Source: VAZQ01 sp963721005
GTDB taxonomy: Bacteria; Pseudomonadota; Alphaproteobacteria; Rhizobiales; Xanthobacteraceae
DNA length: 64,000 nt
NCBI GenBank assembly: GCA_963721005.1
Contig: CAVRHR010000004.1
Coordinates: forward strand, 558,001-622,000
Direction of reading: 5' to 3'
Numbering within the stretch: position 1 is the stretch's first letter; the number at the start of each line of letters is the position of its first letter. The position numbers were made by a program, and so were the translations under genes. The notes under the pieces were generated by a model that had not been told where the DNA came from, made no database searches, and saw only the letters and a list, made by a program, of their open reading frames with translations. Below are positions 1 to 7,997 of this stretch, piece after piece.

Positions 1-656
1 TCGTCCGGTGCACTCACGGACGCCGGCGGCCAACGAAGGCCGATCCGCTGGTTCGGATCCGCGCCCACCGAGAGCAGAAATCTCGCGCACTGATGCAGGC
101 GTTCGCGAAACTCCGGCACTTGGCACAGACTTGAGTGCGTGACTGCGACGAGCGGCGGCAATCGCAGCGGTCCGCCCGGTCGATTGATCCAGGCCGGATC
201 GGCCTTGGTCGCTACCCGCAGCGCGTCTTCATCGCCGATCACACATGCAAGATAGGAGTTGCCGGCTACGACATCGGGGCTTTCGACGAGCACCCGAGCG
301 GCAACGCGGGGATTGGCGCGATCAATTCCCCGTCCGTCGACATCGCCGGAATAGACGAGTCTGAGCCAATGCAGCACCCGGGCTGCATGATCGTCCCGCG
401 ACGCCGAGCGGACTTCGACATAGCTCCGCAGGTCCGCCCAGGAGGCAAAACCGTAGGTGCGCGCGACGCAGGACTGCGCGTCATGCAAGCGAAGCCCAAT
501 CGCCGCGATTTCCTCGTCGCTCCGGTTCGCGGCCGCAGGCAGTGCTTCACGAAACCGCGTGATCGCCTCGGGATTGCCGTCTCGGTAGAGACGGATCAAG
601 TCTTTGGCTTGCTTCTTCAGATAGGCAAGATTCGCCCGCTCGGGCAATTTTTCCAT
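1..656 (-). CDS. Ankyrin-repeat protein, 3' end outside window
   Basis: An open frame runs from an ATG at 654-656 to the window edge with no stop (about 218 codons). It begins MEKLPERANLAYLKKQAKDL. A clean GGAGG lies about 8 nt upstream on the minus strand, which supports this start. The N-terminal segment (YLKKQAKDLIRLYRDG, then YGFASWADLR) is typical of a family of bacterial proteins that place this leader before ankyrin repeats. Later parts (LLSVGADPNQ) look like an ankyrin unit. There is no signal peptide or membrane segment, so it is probably cytoplasmic. Ankyrin repeats mediate protein contacts; the partner is unknown. The C-terminus cannot be seen. Confidence 0.72.
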   Translation of the reverse strand, partial: MEKLPERANLAYLKKQAKDLIRLYRDGNPEAITRFREALPAAANRSDEEIAAIGLRLHDAQSCVARTYGFASWADLRSYVEVRSASRDDHAARVLHWLRLVYSGDVDGRGIDRANPRVAARVLVESPDVVAGNSYLACVIGDEDALRVATKADPAWINRPGGPLRLPPLVAVTHSSLCQVPEFRERLHQCARFLLSVGADPNQRIGLRWPPASVSAPD

Positions 657-1050
657 TGGAGACCTCCGTGCATCAATTCGCCGTAGACCCGCAATACCGG
701 CTGCACAAAGGCTCAGACGCTGTTTGACAGATGCAAGTGGGTTCCACCCTTCCCGCGGGCCCGGGAGCGGCTTGCACCGCAGACGCGACCTTATCTCCGA
801 CGGCCACGTAAATCAATCCGCGCAACCGATGCCGGCACAGTTGCCATTCGCCAGCTCAATCGCAGGGTCCCTCGGGATAAACGCACGATCGTGTCGTCCT
901 ACCGGTCGCGGACGGCGTGACATTTCGTGCGTCGGCGGCAAGCAATCGGAACCGAACCGGAGACAGAAACCGCGTCAGCAATTTTGCATTGTTGCATTTT
1001 CTGACGGAAAACCGGATTTCGCTTTTCCCGAAAATGCCGAGCCGAGCCAC
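657..1050. other. Intergenic stretch without a recognised gene
   Basis: Open frames here have no homology I recognise, no good ribosome binding site and no consistent codon bias. The composition is uneven, with a few AT-richer patches near 975-1030. It may be decayed accessory DNA. I see no repeat, tRNA or obvious promoter. Confidence 0.4.
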
Positions 1051-1275
1051 TCACCGGTACAGCGCGGGAACCGCGGAGGCATCCACGCTGGTCGGCGCCG
1101 GGTCGTGCTTGGCGTGCCACTTGGGTCCGGGACCACGCATGTAGTGGCTCTCGGGCCGATAGGGGTCGACGAGGCTCCGCAGCATCCGCCCAAATTCGGC
1201 AAGATCCGCGGCCAGGCTCGGAGCCCTGGGCTGGAGCAACCTCTGCTGAAGGGCGGTTCGCATGACGGGTCTCAT
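1051..1275 (-). CDS. Possible small hypothetical protein
   Basis: A 74-codon frame starts at an ATG at 1273-1275; a second in-frame ATG is at 1263. The product is basic and proline-rich, with no signal peptide or membrane segment, and I do not recognise its family. The segment LAEFGRMLRSLVDPYRPES looks more protein-like than the surrounding frames. The ribosome binding site is weak and the frame stays open upstream to 1614, so the start is uncertain. It could be a relic of a longer gene or a chance frame. Confidence 0.25.
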   Translation of the reverse strand: MRPVMRTALQQRLLQPRAPSLAADLAEFGRMLRSLVDPYRPESHYMRGPGPKWHAKHDPAPTSVDASAVPALYR

Positions 1276-1610
1276 TTCGACTCTACCAATCCAGGCGCAC
1301 TGTGCCTCGCGAAAGGTCGCCCGGTAAATCAGCCTGACGTCTTGGGAATGTGATCCGCGAAAAGACGGCGCGGTACCCAATGTCCAATGTCTGAAGGCTT
1401 TTCCGGCGCGGCCGGCAATCGCACCACCGTGCTTTTGTCCCAGGACTGAGATACTGTGTCTTATGGCGAAGACGGTCAGGTTCGAAGCGGGCCAACAACG
1501 AATCTTGCGCCGGGCAACGGACATCGCGCCGCTGGCTTCATCAACTGCGAAAGCCCCATCACGATCGGGGGAGATCAGGCCGAACGATATCCGCCCAGCC
1601 TGAAATCGGG

Positions 1611-2006
1611 TCAACCCTCGATGGCGCCGACCGAACGGCTGGCCCGGCGTTTTGCGTCGGCCAACACTGTCAGCCTGACCGGCGCCAAGCCGGAATTTCC
1701 GATCGCCCGGGCGGCAGCCGGGGTCAAATCGATTACGCGCCCCCGGACGAAGGGGCCGCGATCGTTGATGCGGACGACCACGGAGCGGCCGGTCCGCGTA
1801 TTGGTGACCGCCACCATCGTGCCGAACGGCAGAGAGCGATGAGCCGCGGTAAGTGCGGAGGCAGAGGCATACTCGCCGTTGGCGGTTCTCTCGCCACTGT
1901 ATACCGATGCAATCCCGGTCTCTGGGGCCGCCATAAGCGACGAAGAAAATGAAACAACTGCAATAAAACTCAAAACCGCGAATATGACTTTGTGTTTACC
2001 ATTCAT
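1611..2006 (-). CDS. RlpA-like double-psi beta-barrel protein
   Basis: This is a 131-residue exported protein. Residues 1-27 form a signal peptide (basic start, hydrophobic core, then SLMAAPE). The rest is a compact RlpA-type DPBB domain: ASVYSGERTANGE, then LTAAHRSLPFGT, VAVTNTRTG and INDRGPFVRGRVIDLTPAAA. RlpA proteins bind or cleave peptidoglycan strands lacking stem peptides at septa and poles. This short form lacks the C-terminal SPOR domain, so septal targeting is not evident. GAGG lies about 7 nt before the ATG. The neighbours do not suggest an operon. The family call is secure; enzymatic activity is inferred. Confidence 0.85.
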   Translation of the reverse strand: MNGKHKVIFAVLSFIAVVSFSSSLMAAPETGIASVYSGERTANGEYASASALTAAHRSLPFGTMVAVTNTRTGRSVVVRINDRGPFVRGRVIDLTPAAARAIGNSGLAPVRLTVLADAKRRASRSVGAIEG

Positions 2007-2792
2007 TCATAACCTCATATGTCGTTGATATTGTCACGAGCCGCGAAGACGACCGGCGATCGGTCGAGAGCAGGCGCGACGCCGCGCTTCAAGCGCATGC
2101 AGCGGCGCACTGTACTGAATGGGATTCGCCGAATCTTGCTGGAATGTGCCAAAGATCTGCTTTGGAGGGCCGCGGACTTGGCGTCAGGTCTCTATTGGGT
2201 CATTCGCACCGGGCATGGGATGCGACATTTCAGCTGATCGCCCACGCATTGCGTTGCGATGTCGGTGGTCAGAATCGAGCGAACACCATCTCCCAGCAGG
2301 AGTTGAAGAGAGGCCGGCCTCTCCACCAACCTTCGATGGGTATCGAGTGTGTTTCGAAGTCGAAGATCGTCGGCAGCTACCTGAGAAATCGCGCCAATTT
2401 CTGAAACCGCCTGATATTTTGTCAGACGCGCCTGCCAAATCCGCGAATTTACGCCGTAGCGGCGCGCGTCGATCTTCAAAACCGTCGATGGAAATCAGCA
2501 GAGCTCGATTGGTGCCCCTGGCCTCAACCATTCTTGTCGTCTAAGCTATTGTGATTGATTAATGAATCAAGTTCGGTGATGAGGTCGTACCCTCGCCGGT
2601 ACCCTCAGAAGATTGGGTAGCGATGAAAGTCGCGCCTACAGCCCAAAGAAATTTTTGATCAGCACTGCAAAAGGACTTTTGCAACAGCGTCCGATGGAGA
2701 GTGCGGACCTGAATTGCTTAAAATGAGTGTTTCCGGGTCTGACCAAAAGCGGCAATTCTCCAGCACGCGGGGCGCGGATTTTCATCCCCGGA
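2007..2792. other. Gene-poor stretch between rlpA-like gene and serine hydrolase remnant
   Basis: Several overlapping frames exist on both strands (for example 2119-2544 plus and 2184-2531 minus), but none resembles a family I know and none has a convincing ribosome binding site. Around 2553-2570 there is an AT-rich near-palindrome (GATTGATTAATGAATC). No IS ends or tRNA are visible. It is probably degenerated DNA downstream of the disrupted hydrolase gene. Confidence 0.4.
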
Positions 2793-3162
2793 TCACCGTG
2801 GCGACTTCGGACCGACCGGAGTGATCGCGACCCGGACGAACCGCAGCTTCTGGACGCGGTCGACATCGATCGACAAGGCATTGCAGTCGCCGTCGTCTGC
2901 GCACACGAACTTCAGAATTCCGATCGGAAAGGGACCGGAGGTCGGGAAGGCCCCGGAGAAAGCGTCATTGCCCAGGGGTTGCAGATCGATTTCTCCCCTC
3001 GGATAGCGAACTTTCAGAGCACCATCGCGAACGAACACGTCATACGTGACACCTAGCTAGTTCAGCGCTGTAGAATTGGCCCTCGTAGGCCTTGAGCTGC
3101 TCCGACGTAGGGCGGATGTTCATGATGCGCCTCATAGGAACGCTTGCGCCGTCCTGATGGAG

Positions 3163-3165
3163 GAC
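3163..3165. repeat. Target-site duplication, left copy (GAC)
   Basis: GAC abuts the left IS end at 3166, and GAC at 4411-4413 abuts the right end. Collapsing the two restores the host reading frame, which confirms the insertion point. Confidence 0.85.
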
Positions 3166-3226
3166 TGGCCTGCACCCGGTTCCGAAGACGCCGAGTTAGG
3201 TGTTTTAATGGAACCGGAGGTGGGTC

Positions 3227-3517
3227 ATGGAGAGGCGGAAGTTTACACGCGAGTTCAAGCTTGAGGCTGTGCGGCTGATTAAGGAGCGGGGCGTCTCGTA
3301 TGCGCAGGCCTCGCACGATCTCAGTGTGCATCAGTCGCAGTTGCGCGGTTGGGTGAAGGCGCTTGCGGATGATCCGCAACAAGCATTTCCTGGGCAGGGT
3401 CAGATGAAGCCCGAGCAGCTGGAGATCGCGCAGCTCAAGCGCGAGGTGAACAAGCTGAAGGCAGAGCGAGACATCCTAAAAAAAGCCGCGGCCTACTTCG
3501 CGAAGGAATTGACATGA
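3227..3517 (+). CDS. IS3-family transposase OrfA
   Basis: This 96-residue protein has a helix-turn-helix N-terminus (RKFTREFKLEAVRLIKERG, then YAQASHDLSVHQSQLRGWV) and a C-terminal leucine-zipper-like helix (LEIAQLKREVNKLKAERDIL), as in IS3 OrfA. It binds the IS ends. The run of seven A followed by G at 3478-3485 is a typical slippery site for the -1 frameshift that makes the OrfAB fusion transposase. GGAGG precedes the ATG. The last codons overlap orfB by an ATGA. Confidence 0.94.
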   Translation: MERRKFTREFKLEAVRLIKERGVSYAQASHDLSVHQSQLRGWVKALADDPQQAFPGQGQMKPEQLEIAQLKREVNKLKAERDILKKAAAYFAKELT

Positions 3518-4380
3518 AATTCGGTTTCATTGCGAAGCACCGGGGGATCTGGCCGGCGGACTGGTTGTGCGGGGCGCTCGGTGTCTCGCGAGGCGGCTTC
3601 TATGCCTGGCTGACACGACCACGCAGCCAACGTAGTCGTAGTGATGAAGAGCTCGGCGCAAAGGTCCGCGCCAGCTTCCTTGCCAGCGATCGGACCTATG
3701 GAGCCAGGCGGGTTTGGAAAGACCTTCTTGCAGACGGAGTGTCGTGCGGGCTGCACCGGATTGAGCGTTTGATGCGGTTGCAGGCCCTCAAGTCGCGCCC
3801 GCGACGGCGTCGACTGCCGCCCGATCTGGGTGAGCGGCAGGTCGCCGCCGTCGCTCCGAACCTCCTCGAGCAAACCTTCGAAGCCTCCGCTCCCAACCGC
3901 AAATGGATTGCTGACTTTACGTATATCTGGACGGCGGAAGGGTGGCTCTATGTGGCGGCGGTCATCGATCTCTTCTCTCGACGTGTGGTGGGCTGGTCGA
4001 TGAGCGCGGGGATGACGGCCGAACTGGTCACCAACGCACTGCTGATGGCAATCTGGCGGCGTGGTAAGCCGGATGCGCTGCTGCATCACTCGGATCGCGG
4101 CAGTCAGTACACCAGCGAGCAGTTCCAGCGCCTCATGGCTGACCACGGCGTCGTCTGCTCGATGAGCCGGTCGGGGAATGTCTGGGACAACGCTGCGATG
4201 GAGAGCTTCTTCTCGTCCCTCAAAACCGAGCGGACCGCACGCAAGACCTATCGGACGAGGGATGAAGCCAAGGCCGACGTGTTCGATTACATCGAGCGCT
4301 TCTACAATGCTAAACGTCGGCACTCGACAATCGGCTATCTAAGCCCCATGGAGTTCGAGATGCGGGCCGGATTAGCTTAA
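3514..4380 (+). CDS. IS3-family transposase OrfB (DDE integrase core)
   Basis: This 288-residue protein has an N-terminal HTH_21-like region (YGARRVWKDLL) and an rve/DDE integrase core. The catalytic residues are visible as D in WIADFTYIW, D in HHSDRGSQY and E in AAMESFFSSLK. The C-terminal FYNAKRRHSTIGYLSP is typical of the family. It is made mainly as the OrfAB fusion through frameshifting in orfA. The length matches intact family members and there is no internal stop. Confidence 0.95.
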   Translation: MKFGFIAKHRGIWPADWLCGALGVSRGGFYAWLTRPRSQRSRSDEELGAKVRASFLASDRTYGARRVWKDLLADGVSCGLHRIERLMRLQALKSRPRRRRLPPDLGERQVAAVAPNLLEQTFEASAPNRKWIADFTYIWTAEGWLYVAAVIDLFSRRVVGWSMSAGMTAELVTNALLMAIWRRGKPDALLHHSDRGSQYTSEQFQRLMADHGVVCSMSRSGNVWDNAAMESFFSSLKTERTARKTYRTRDEAKADVFDYIERFYNAKRRHSTIGYLSPMEFEMRAGLA

Positions 4381-4410
4381 CTGCTTGTCTACAAAACCGG
4401 GTGCAGGCCA

Positions 4411-4413
4411 GAC
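4411..4413. repeat. Target-site duplication, right copy (GAC)
   Basis: This is the second GAC copy, immediately outside the right IS end at 4410. It pairs with 3163-3165. Confidence 0.85.
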
Positions 4414-5034
4414 AGCGTTCTGATTCTTTCCGTCTTCTGTTGGATCGTCAAAGACGACTTCTACCGGAACCACCCTAAGGCGGAAGACGGTGTTGGAGAC
4501 TGCGTACATTGGAAACGATGACCGGCCAGGCTCGCGCCAGACAAGATGGTCCTTATCTTTGCTGAAGGAAACGATGATGCCCGGCCTGAGTTCATAGTCA
4601 CCGACGTAGGCGTCGAGTACCTTGGGATCGATCGCAACTTCCTGCTTGTCATCGAGCGATGGCTTGGTCGCAAAGGCGGTGAACTGCTTGGAGACCGAGG
4701 CCAGGTCAAACACCGTTGCCCGCGTGTTTGGCACGCCATACTCCAGATTGGCCGAGCCATAGCCTTTGCTGTAAATGATCTTGCCGTTCTCAATGACGGC
4801 AATGGAAGCGCCTGGCGTGCCCGATCCGGCCCATTGCTCAATTAGCTGATCGACGGCGCGCTCCATGGGTGCAGTGGAAGGCGTGGCCTCCGGCTCCGCG
4901 CCGGCGGCGCAAGGCGCTGCGAGACACAACGCCAGTACCGCGATCGTCACGATCCTAGCCGGCATCGTTCTTCCCCGATTAACGGGCCAAAACGGCGTTC
5001 CGGGCGGCGTGAGAGCGGCGCTCTTCATTGACGA

Positions 5035-6255
5035 TCACTTCGCGGATTTTGGAGCTTGGAGCGGACGGAGGGGTAACGGAGGTATTCCGATTTCGAAGGG
5101 CAATTCGACTGTGCCGTCCATTGAAACGCACTGCTCTCTTGGCACGGCAACCGTGCGCCCGTCAGTTCTTCGGCAATTACCCGATCCGAGCTGATAGCCG
5201 CTTTTGCAGAGCTCACCCGTATACGGATAAAAGTCGGCGCTGCGATTCACACAGTACCCTTGAGGGTCGGACGGAGCTTGAGCGCCGGCGCTTTCGTCTG
5301 AAACGGATTTATTCGGGTCATTTTTGTCCGGTGGACTGATTTCGGCAGCGCCCACGGCAAATGCGAACCCCAGGCAGGCAAGCGCCACCGCCGCCGCATG
5401 GGCGTGCCTTGTCTTTCTCCGCAGCATGTTGCGGAGTTGCTGTTCGAGCAACGATCTCGGCTCGGACATCGCAGCCACCATGCTGATGCTCACCGACTGC
5501 CGTTCACCAACCGCAATTAAGGTTTCGCCGTAACGTGAAATGTCGTAGCCGCGTCGCAGGATTCTCGCGTCACAATCGATTTCGATGGCGAAGCGCAGGC
5601 GCCGCAGCTGCCACCAGAGCGGCAGGTTCCAGGGCATGCAAACGAGAAGGCCAAGCGCTATCGTCACCAGCCGCGCGTCGTGTGCCTCGAGATGGCTCTG
5701 CTCGTGTGCGATGACCAGTTCCTGGACATCGGGAGGGCACTGCAGCAGCCAGCGCGGCACGACGATGTGCGCATCCAGCAGCCCCACAATGGCGGGACCG
5801 GCGTCCTCGGAGATATGCACCGGGACGCCAGCCATGCTGCCGCGCTTCCAGTGACGTCGGCGCCGGTTCAGCTGCGCGCTGCTGGCCAGGATTGCCACGA
5901 ACAGGATCGCGGACGCGGCGCTCCAACCGACCTGCAACAGTCGGTCGAGATCGGGAGACGCCGAGAGTGATCCGGCAGTCGCCGTCAGCCAGCCGGATGG
6001 CGATAGTCCGCTTACGGTTATGTCTCGCACCGCGACGATTCGCTGAGGTATTGCCGGGTCGGCGACACCGGCCAGCTGCGGAATCCGCACGGAAACCGAG
6101 GAGACTATGAGTGGAACCAGCAGCGAGGCAGTCATGCTGGTTCCCCAGAGCCAGCGCGTCGGCTTTTGCCGTATGCGCGCCGAGTGCTCCAGGGCGAGAG
6201 CAGCCAAGCTCAGCAGCAAGCTCACCACGATGACGTAAGACGTCCAAGCCAGCAT
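5035..6255 (-). CDS. blaR1: BlaR1-like M56 membrane metallopeptidase, short form
   Basis: The protein has 406 residues with N-terminal membrane helices (about 5-25, 35-58 and 110-130). An M56 peptidase domain carries the zinc motif HEQSH at residues 184-188, and another hydrophobic helix lies at about 288-305. BlaR1 proteins sense beta-lactams outside and cleave BlaI inside. Here the usual penicillin-binding sensor domain is absent. Instead a tail of about 100 residues follows the last helix and carries four cysteines (335, 350, 361, 376), possibly an exported disulfide-bonded segment. The start overlaps the blaI stop (TGATG), so the two are translationally coupled. The serine hydrolase remnant follows 69 bp downstream. 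The signal sensed is unknown. Confidence 0.85.
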   Translation of the reverse strand: MLAWTSYVIVVSLLLSLAALALEHSARIRQKPTRWLWGTSMTASLLVPLIVSSVSVRIPQLAGVADPAIPQRIVAVRDITVSGLSPSGWLTATAGSLSASPDLDRLLQVGWSAASAILFVAILASSAQLNRRRRHWKRGSMAGVPVHISEDAGPAIVGLLDAHIVVPRWLLQCPPDVQELVIAHEQSHLEAHDARLVTIALGLLVCMPWNLPLWWQLRRLRFAIEIDCDARILRRGYDISRYGETLIAVGERQSVSISMVAAMSEPRSLLEQQLRNMLRRKTRHAHAAAVALACLGFAFAVGAAEISPPDKNDPNKSVSDESAGAQAPSDPQGYCVNRSADFYPYTGELCKSGYQLGSGNCRRTDGRTVAVPREQCVSMDGTVELPFEIGIPPLPLRPLQAPKSAK

Positions 6256-6629
6256 CAGCTCTCTCTCTTCGGCGACTTGCCTTCCAGAAGAGCGCGCATG
6301 TTGCGGATCTGCTTGGCGCTGAGCTTCTGATCGAAAACCAGACGGGTGAAGAGCAGTTCGGCCGATCCCTTGAAGAGCCTGCTTGTGAGGTGACGCAAAG
6401 CACTTTGTTGCGCGGCCTGTCGCTTGACTGCGGCGAAATATCGATAACCGCGCCCCTCTTGCTTGTGGCCAACGTATTGCTTGCCTTCAAGCGTCCGCAG
6501 GATCGTCAGGACGGTGGTGTATGCGAGATCATCCTTCAGGGCGGCCCGGACTTCCGAGACCAGTGAGGGCCCTCGCTCCCACAGCACTTCCATCACGTCG
6601 ATTTCGCGATCCGTGAACTGGATATCCAT
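6255..6629 (-). CDS. blaI: BlaI/MecI-family repressor
   Basis: This 124-residue winged-helix repressor begins MDIQFTDREIDVMEVLWERG. It has the family DNA-binding core (EVRAALKDDLAYTTVLTILRTLEGKQYV) and a C-terminal dimerisation helix. It is expected to bind palindromic operators and to be removed by cleavage through BlaR1. A perfect palindrome lies directly upstream of its start and a second lies further out, consistent with autoregulation. It forms an operon with blaR1 and the downstream, now broken, hydrolase gene. The full family length is present. Confidence 0.92.
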   Translation of the reverse strand: MDIQFTDREIDVMEVLWERGPSLVSEVRAALKDDLAYTTVLTILRTLEGKQYVGHKQEGRGYRYFAAVKRQAAQQSALRHLTSRLFKGSAELLFTRLVFDQKLSAKQIRNMRALLEGKSPKRES

Positions 6630-6637
6630 CCACCGCC

Positions 6638-6657
6638 TCTACTATAGATATAGTAGA
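6638..6657. promoter_or_regulatory. Probable BlaI operator 1 (perfect 20-bp palindrome)
   Basis: TCTACTATAGATATAGTAGA is a perfect palindrome 8 bp upstream of the blaI start. Its core TACTAT-4-ATAGTA resembles the known BlaI/MecI operator pattern (TACTACAnnTGTAGTA). It overlaps the leader and ribosome binding region, so bound repressor would block expression of the whole operon. Binding is inferred from position and pattern. Confidence 0.8.
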
Positions 6658-6683
6658 TGATGTCAGCCTCGACGGCGGTTGTC

Positions 6684-6699
6684 AACTATAACCATAGTT
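6684..6699. promoter_or_regulatory. Probable BlaI operator 2
   Basis: AACTATAACCATAGTT has the same geometry as operator 1 (6-bp arms, 4-bp centre), centred 44 bp further upstream. Two spaced operators are usual for BlaI/MecI promoters. The promoter probably lies between or across them. Confidence 0.7.
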
Positions 6700-7029
6700 T
6701 GCGCGGTTGACGCAGGGCTGGCCGCAGCGCCCAGGTTGGCGATCGTCGACCGCAATCAAGCGGCTTGCCGAAGTTCGAGCGGTCTGAGCAGTGGCGGCGA
6801 ATCAAGAGACCGCATCGAATGCCGGTATCTAGGTCGCTAATTCCGCAGACCTTCATTGAAATCACGTCAGCGAAAACGCGCAAGCGCGTAGCGTATCCTT
6901 AAATGTACCCTCACATCGGCGCGTTGGGGCGAACTTATGCGTGCGATTCCAATGGGCGAAGTCAAGTTCGGTGCCGGATCAATGGCAGGCCTCACTTGTA
7001 AGTTGCTGATATCACCGGCGAAATGTTTC
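6700..7029. other. Intergenic region upstream of blaI operators
   Basis: I see no gene, tRNA or strong repeat here. Short frames have no family resemblance. It separates the Bla-type locus from the tRNA-Leu gene. Confidence 0.4.
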
Positions 7030-7116
7030 TGGTGCCCCTGGCCGGACTCGAACCAGCACAGCCTTGCGACTACCTGATTTTGAGTCAGGCGCGTCTACCA
7101 ATTCCGCCACAGGGGC
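7030..7116 (-). tRNA. tRNA-Leu (anticodon CAA)
   Basis: This is an 87-nt class II tRNA read on the minus strand. The acceptor GCCCCTG pairs with CAGGGGC, followed by discriminator A and an encoded CCA (7030-7032). The anticodon stem-loop CTGACTCAAAATCAG gives CAA. The long variable arm and the T-loop GGTTCGAGTCC are as expected. It decodes UUG. Encoded CCA and the adjacent duplicated DNA (from 7139) make its 3' side a site to check for integration, but no integrase is seen. Confidence 0.96.
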
Positions 7117-7138
7117 ACGCGCGCGGATAATAGTGGGG

Positions 7139-7296
7139 AAGCGCGGCGGGTCAACGTTTTGTGTCCCGGTTCCACCACAATGATTTGCCGGTAAGCGCTG
7201 GGACGGGCCGGGGCGCGACGGCGTCCGGGCACGGTCGCGACACAAGCCGCGATATCGGCGGCCAATCCAGACACCGAACTATGGACGCGAAGCTTA
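7139..7296 (+). repeat. Direct repeat copy 1 (ends in a dsbB-like start)
   Basis: This copy of about 155 bp begins AAGCGCGG(C/G)GGTCAAC, runs through TTGTGTCCCGGTTCCACCAC, and ends ATGGACGCGAAGCTT. The last part matches the first five codons of dsbB (MDAKL). It matches copy 2 at 7835-7997 with scattered substitutions and a few indels. The copies sit about 700 bp apart with an ankyrin fragment between them, so the upstream region and start of dsbB appear duplicated. Confidence 0.75.
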
Positions 7297-7389
7297 CCCC
7301 TCCACCTTCCGCCCAGCCTCGAGCGAGCCGGACCGCTCGATCGCCTCCTCGATGCACTTTGGTGCGGCGATGATGCGGAAGCCGACGCG

Positions 7390-7890
7390 GTGCTGGCGGC
7401 CGATCCGCAGGTTATCGCCCGTGCGTCAGCAAAGGTTCTGCGTCAGGTCGCCGATGCGGCCCGCAACAACGATGTTGCGACCGTCAGAGCGATGCTGCGC
7501 CGCGGTTTTCCGGTGACGGCGCTGTCGCAACACGGCGTCACGCCGTCGCATTGGGCGGCGTTTCACGGCAACCCCGGCATGCTGGAGGATGTCTTGAAGC
7601 ACAACCCGCCGATCGACGCGCAAGATCGCCAATTCCACGGGACCCCGCTGGGCTGGCTGATTCATGGCGCGCTCGAACCTTGGGGATTCTCGACCGGGCG
7701 GCACGGCGAGTGCGCACGTCTGCTGCTGGAGGCGGGCGCACAGGTGGACGAGGCGTTGCTGCCGACCGGTCACGATGCCGTCGATCGGGTGCTGCGTGAG
7801 CACTTCGTGGGCGCATGGGTCGATCATGGTGGCCAAGCGCGGCCGGTCAACAATTTGTGTCCCGGTTCCACCACGATGATTTGGTGGTAA
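7390..7890 (+). pseudogene. Ankyrin-repeat gene fragment lacking its 5' end
   Basis: The frame encodes ankyrin units: VADAARNNDVATVRAMLRRG, GVTPSHWAAFHGNPGMLEDV and ARLLLEAGAQVDE. The first usable start is the GTG at 7390. The frame is open and protein-like further upstream (LDRLLDALWCGDDAEADAV, from about 7333) but has no start codon before it runs into repeat copy 1. At the 3' end the ankyrin part stops near REHFVG and the frame then reads into repeat copy 2. Both edges are therefore defined by the flanking repeats. This looks like a leftover of a larger ankyrin gene. It might still be translated from the GTG. Confidence 0.65.
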
Positions 7891-7997
7891 GCATCGGGGC
7901 AGGCCGGGGCGCGCGGGCGTCCGGGCGAGGCCCGGCTGCGATCTGGGCTGCCACATCGGCCGCCAATTCCGGATACCGAATCATGGATGCGAAGCTT
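7835..7997 (+). repeat. Direct repeat copy 2 (dsbB upstream region and start)
   Basis: This is the second copy of the repeat at 7139-7296. It holds the sequence just upstream of dsbB and its first codons (ATGGATGCGAAGCTT). Because the real dsbB follows, this is probably the original copy. Confidence 0.75.

Larger units (their letters stand above)
3166..4410 (+). mobile_element. Complete IS3-family insertion sequence (1245 bp)
   Basis: The ends are inverted repeats. The left end reads TGGCCTGCACCCGGTT from 3166 and the right end reads the same 16 bases inward from 4410. Similarity then continues imperfectly (AGAC). A 3-bp GAC target duplication flanks it. It carries the usual overlapping orfA and orfB. 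Both reading frames and both ends look intact, so the element may still be active. It lies inside the serine hydrolase gene in the opposite orientation. The subgroup is not certain; the short target duplication would fit the IS3 or IS51 subgroups. Confidence 0.93.
2793..4965 (-). pseudogene. Serine hydrolase (beta-lactamase/PBP-like), disrupted by deletion, IS and frameshift
   Basis: The gene starts at the ATG at 4963-4965 (GGGGA upstream) with a signal peptide ending near AAPCAAGAEP. The class C beta-lactamase-like domain follows, with PGASIAVIENGKIIYSKGYG and the catalytic SxxK motif SVSK. Directly after SVSKQFTAFA the sequence jumps to TKPSLDDKQE near 4668, so most of the catalytic domain, including the expected YxN and HxG motifs, is missing. 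A DUF3471-like C-terminal domain follows and is cut by the IS at 4411. Removing the IS and one GAC copy rejoins the frame exactly (NQNAV|LHQDGASVPMRRI). It continues to a second beta-rich C-terminal domain, where a CTAG duplication at 3053-3060 shifts the frame (AEL|GVTYDVFVRDG). The gene lies 69 bp downstream of blaR1, as in a regulated operon. Confidence 0.88.

Noticed and set aside
724..1353. A 209-codon plus-strand frame in the gene-poor region
   Set aside because: No recognisable domain, no good ribosome binding site, and composition like a chance frame.
7030..7296. An integrative element attachment site at the tRNA-Leu
   Set aside because: The repeat lies near the tRNA 3' side, but it does not duplicate tRNA sequence and no integrase gene is present.
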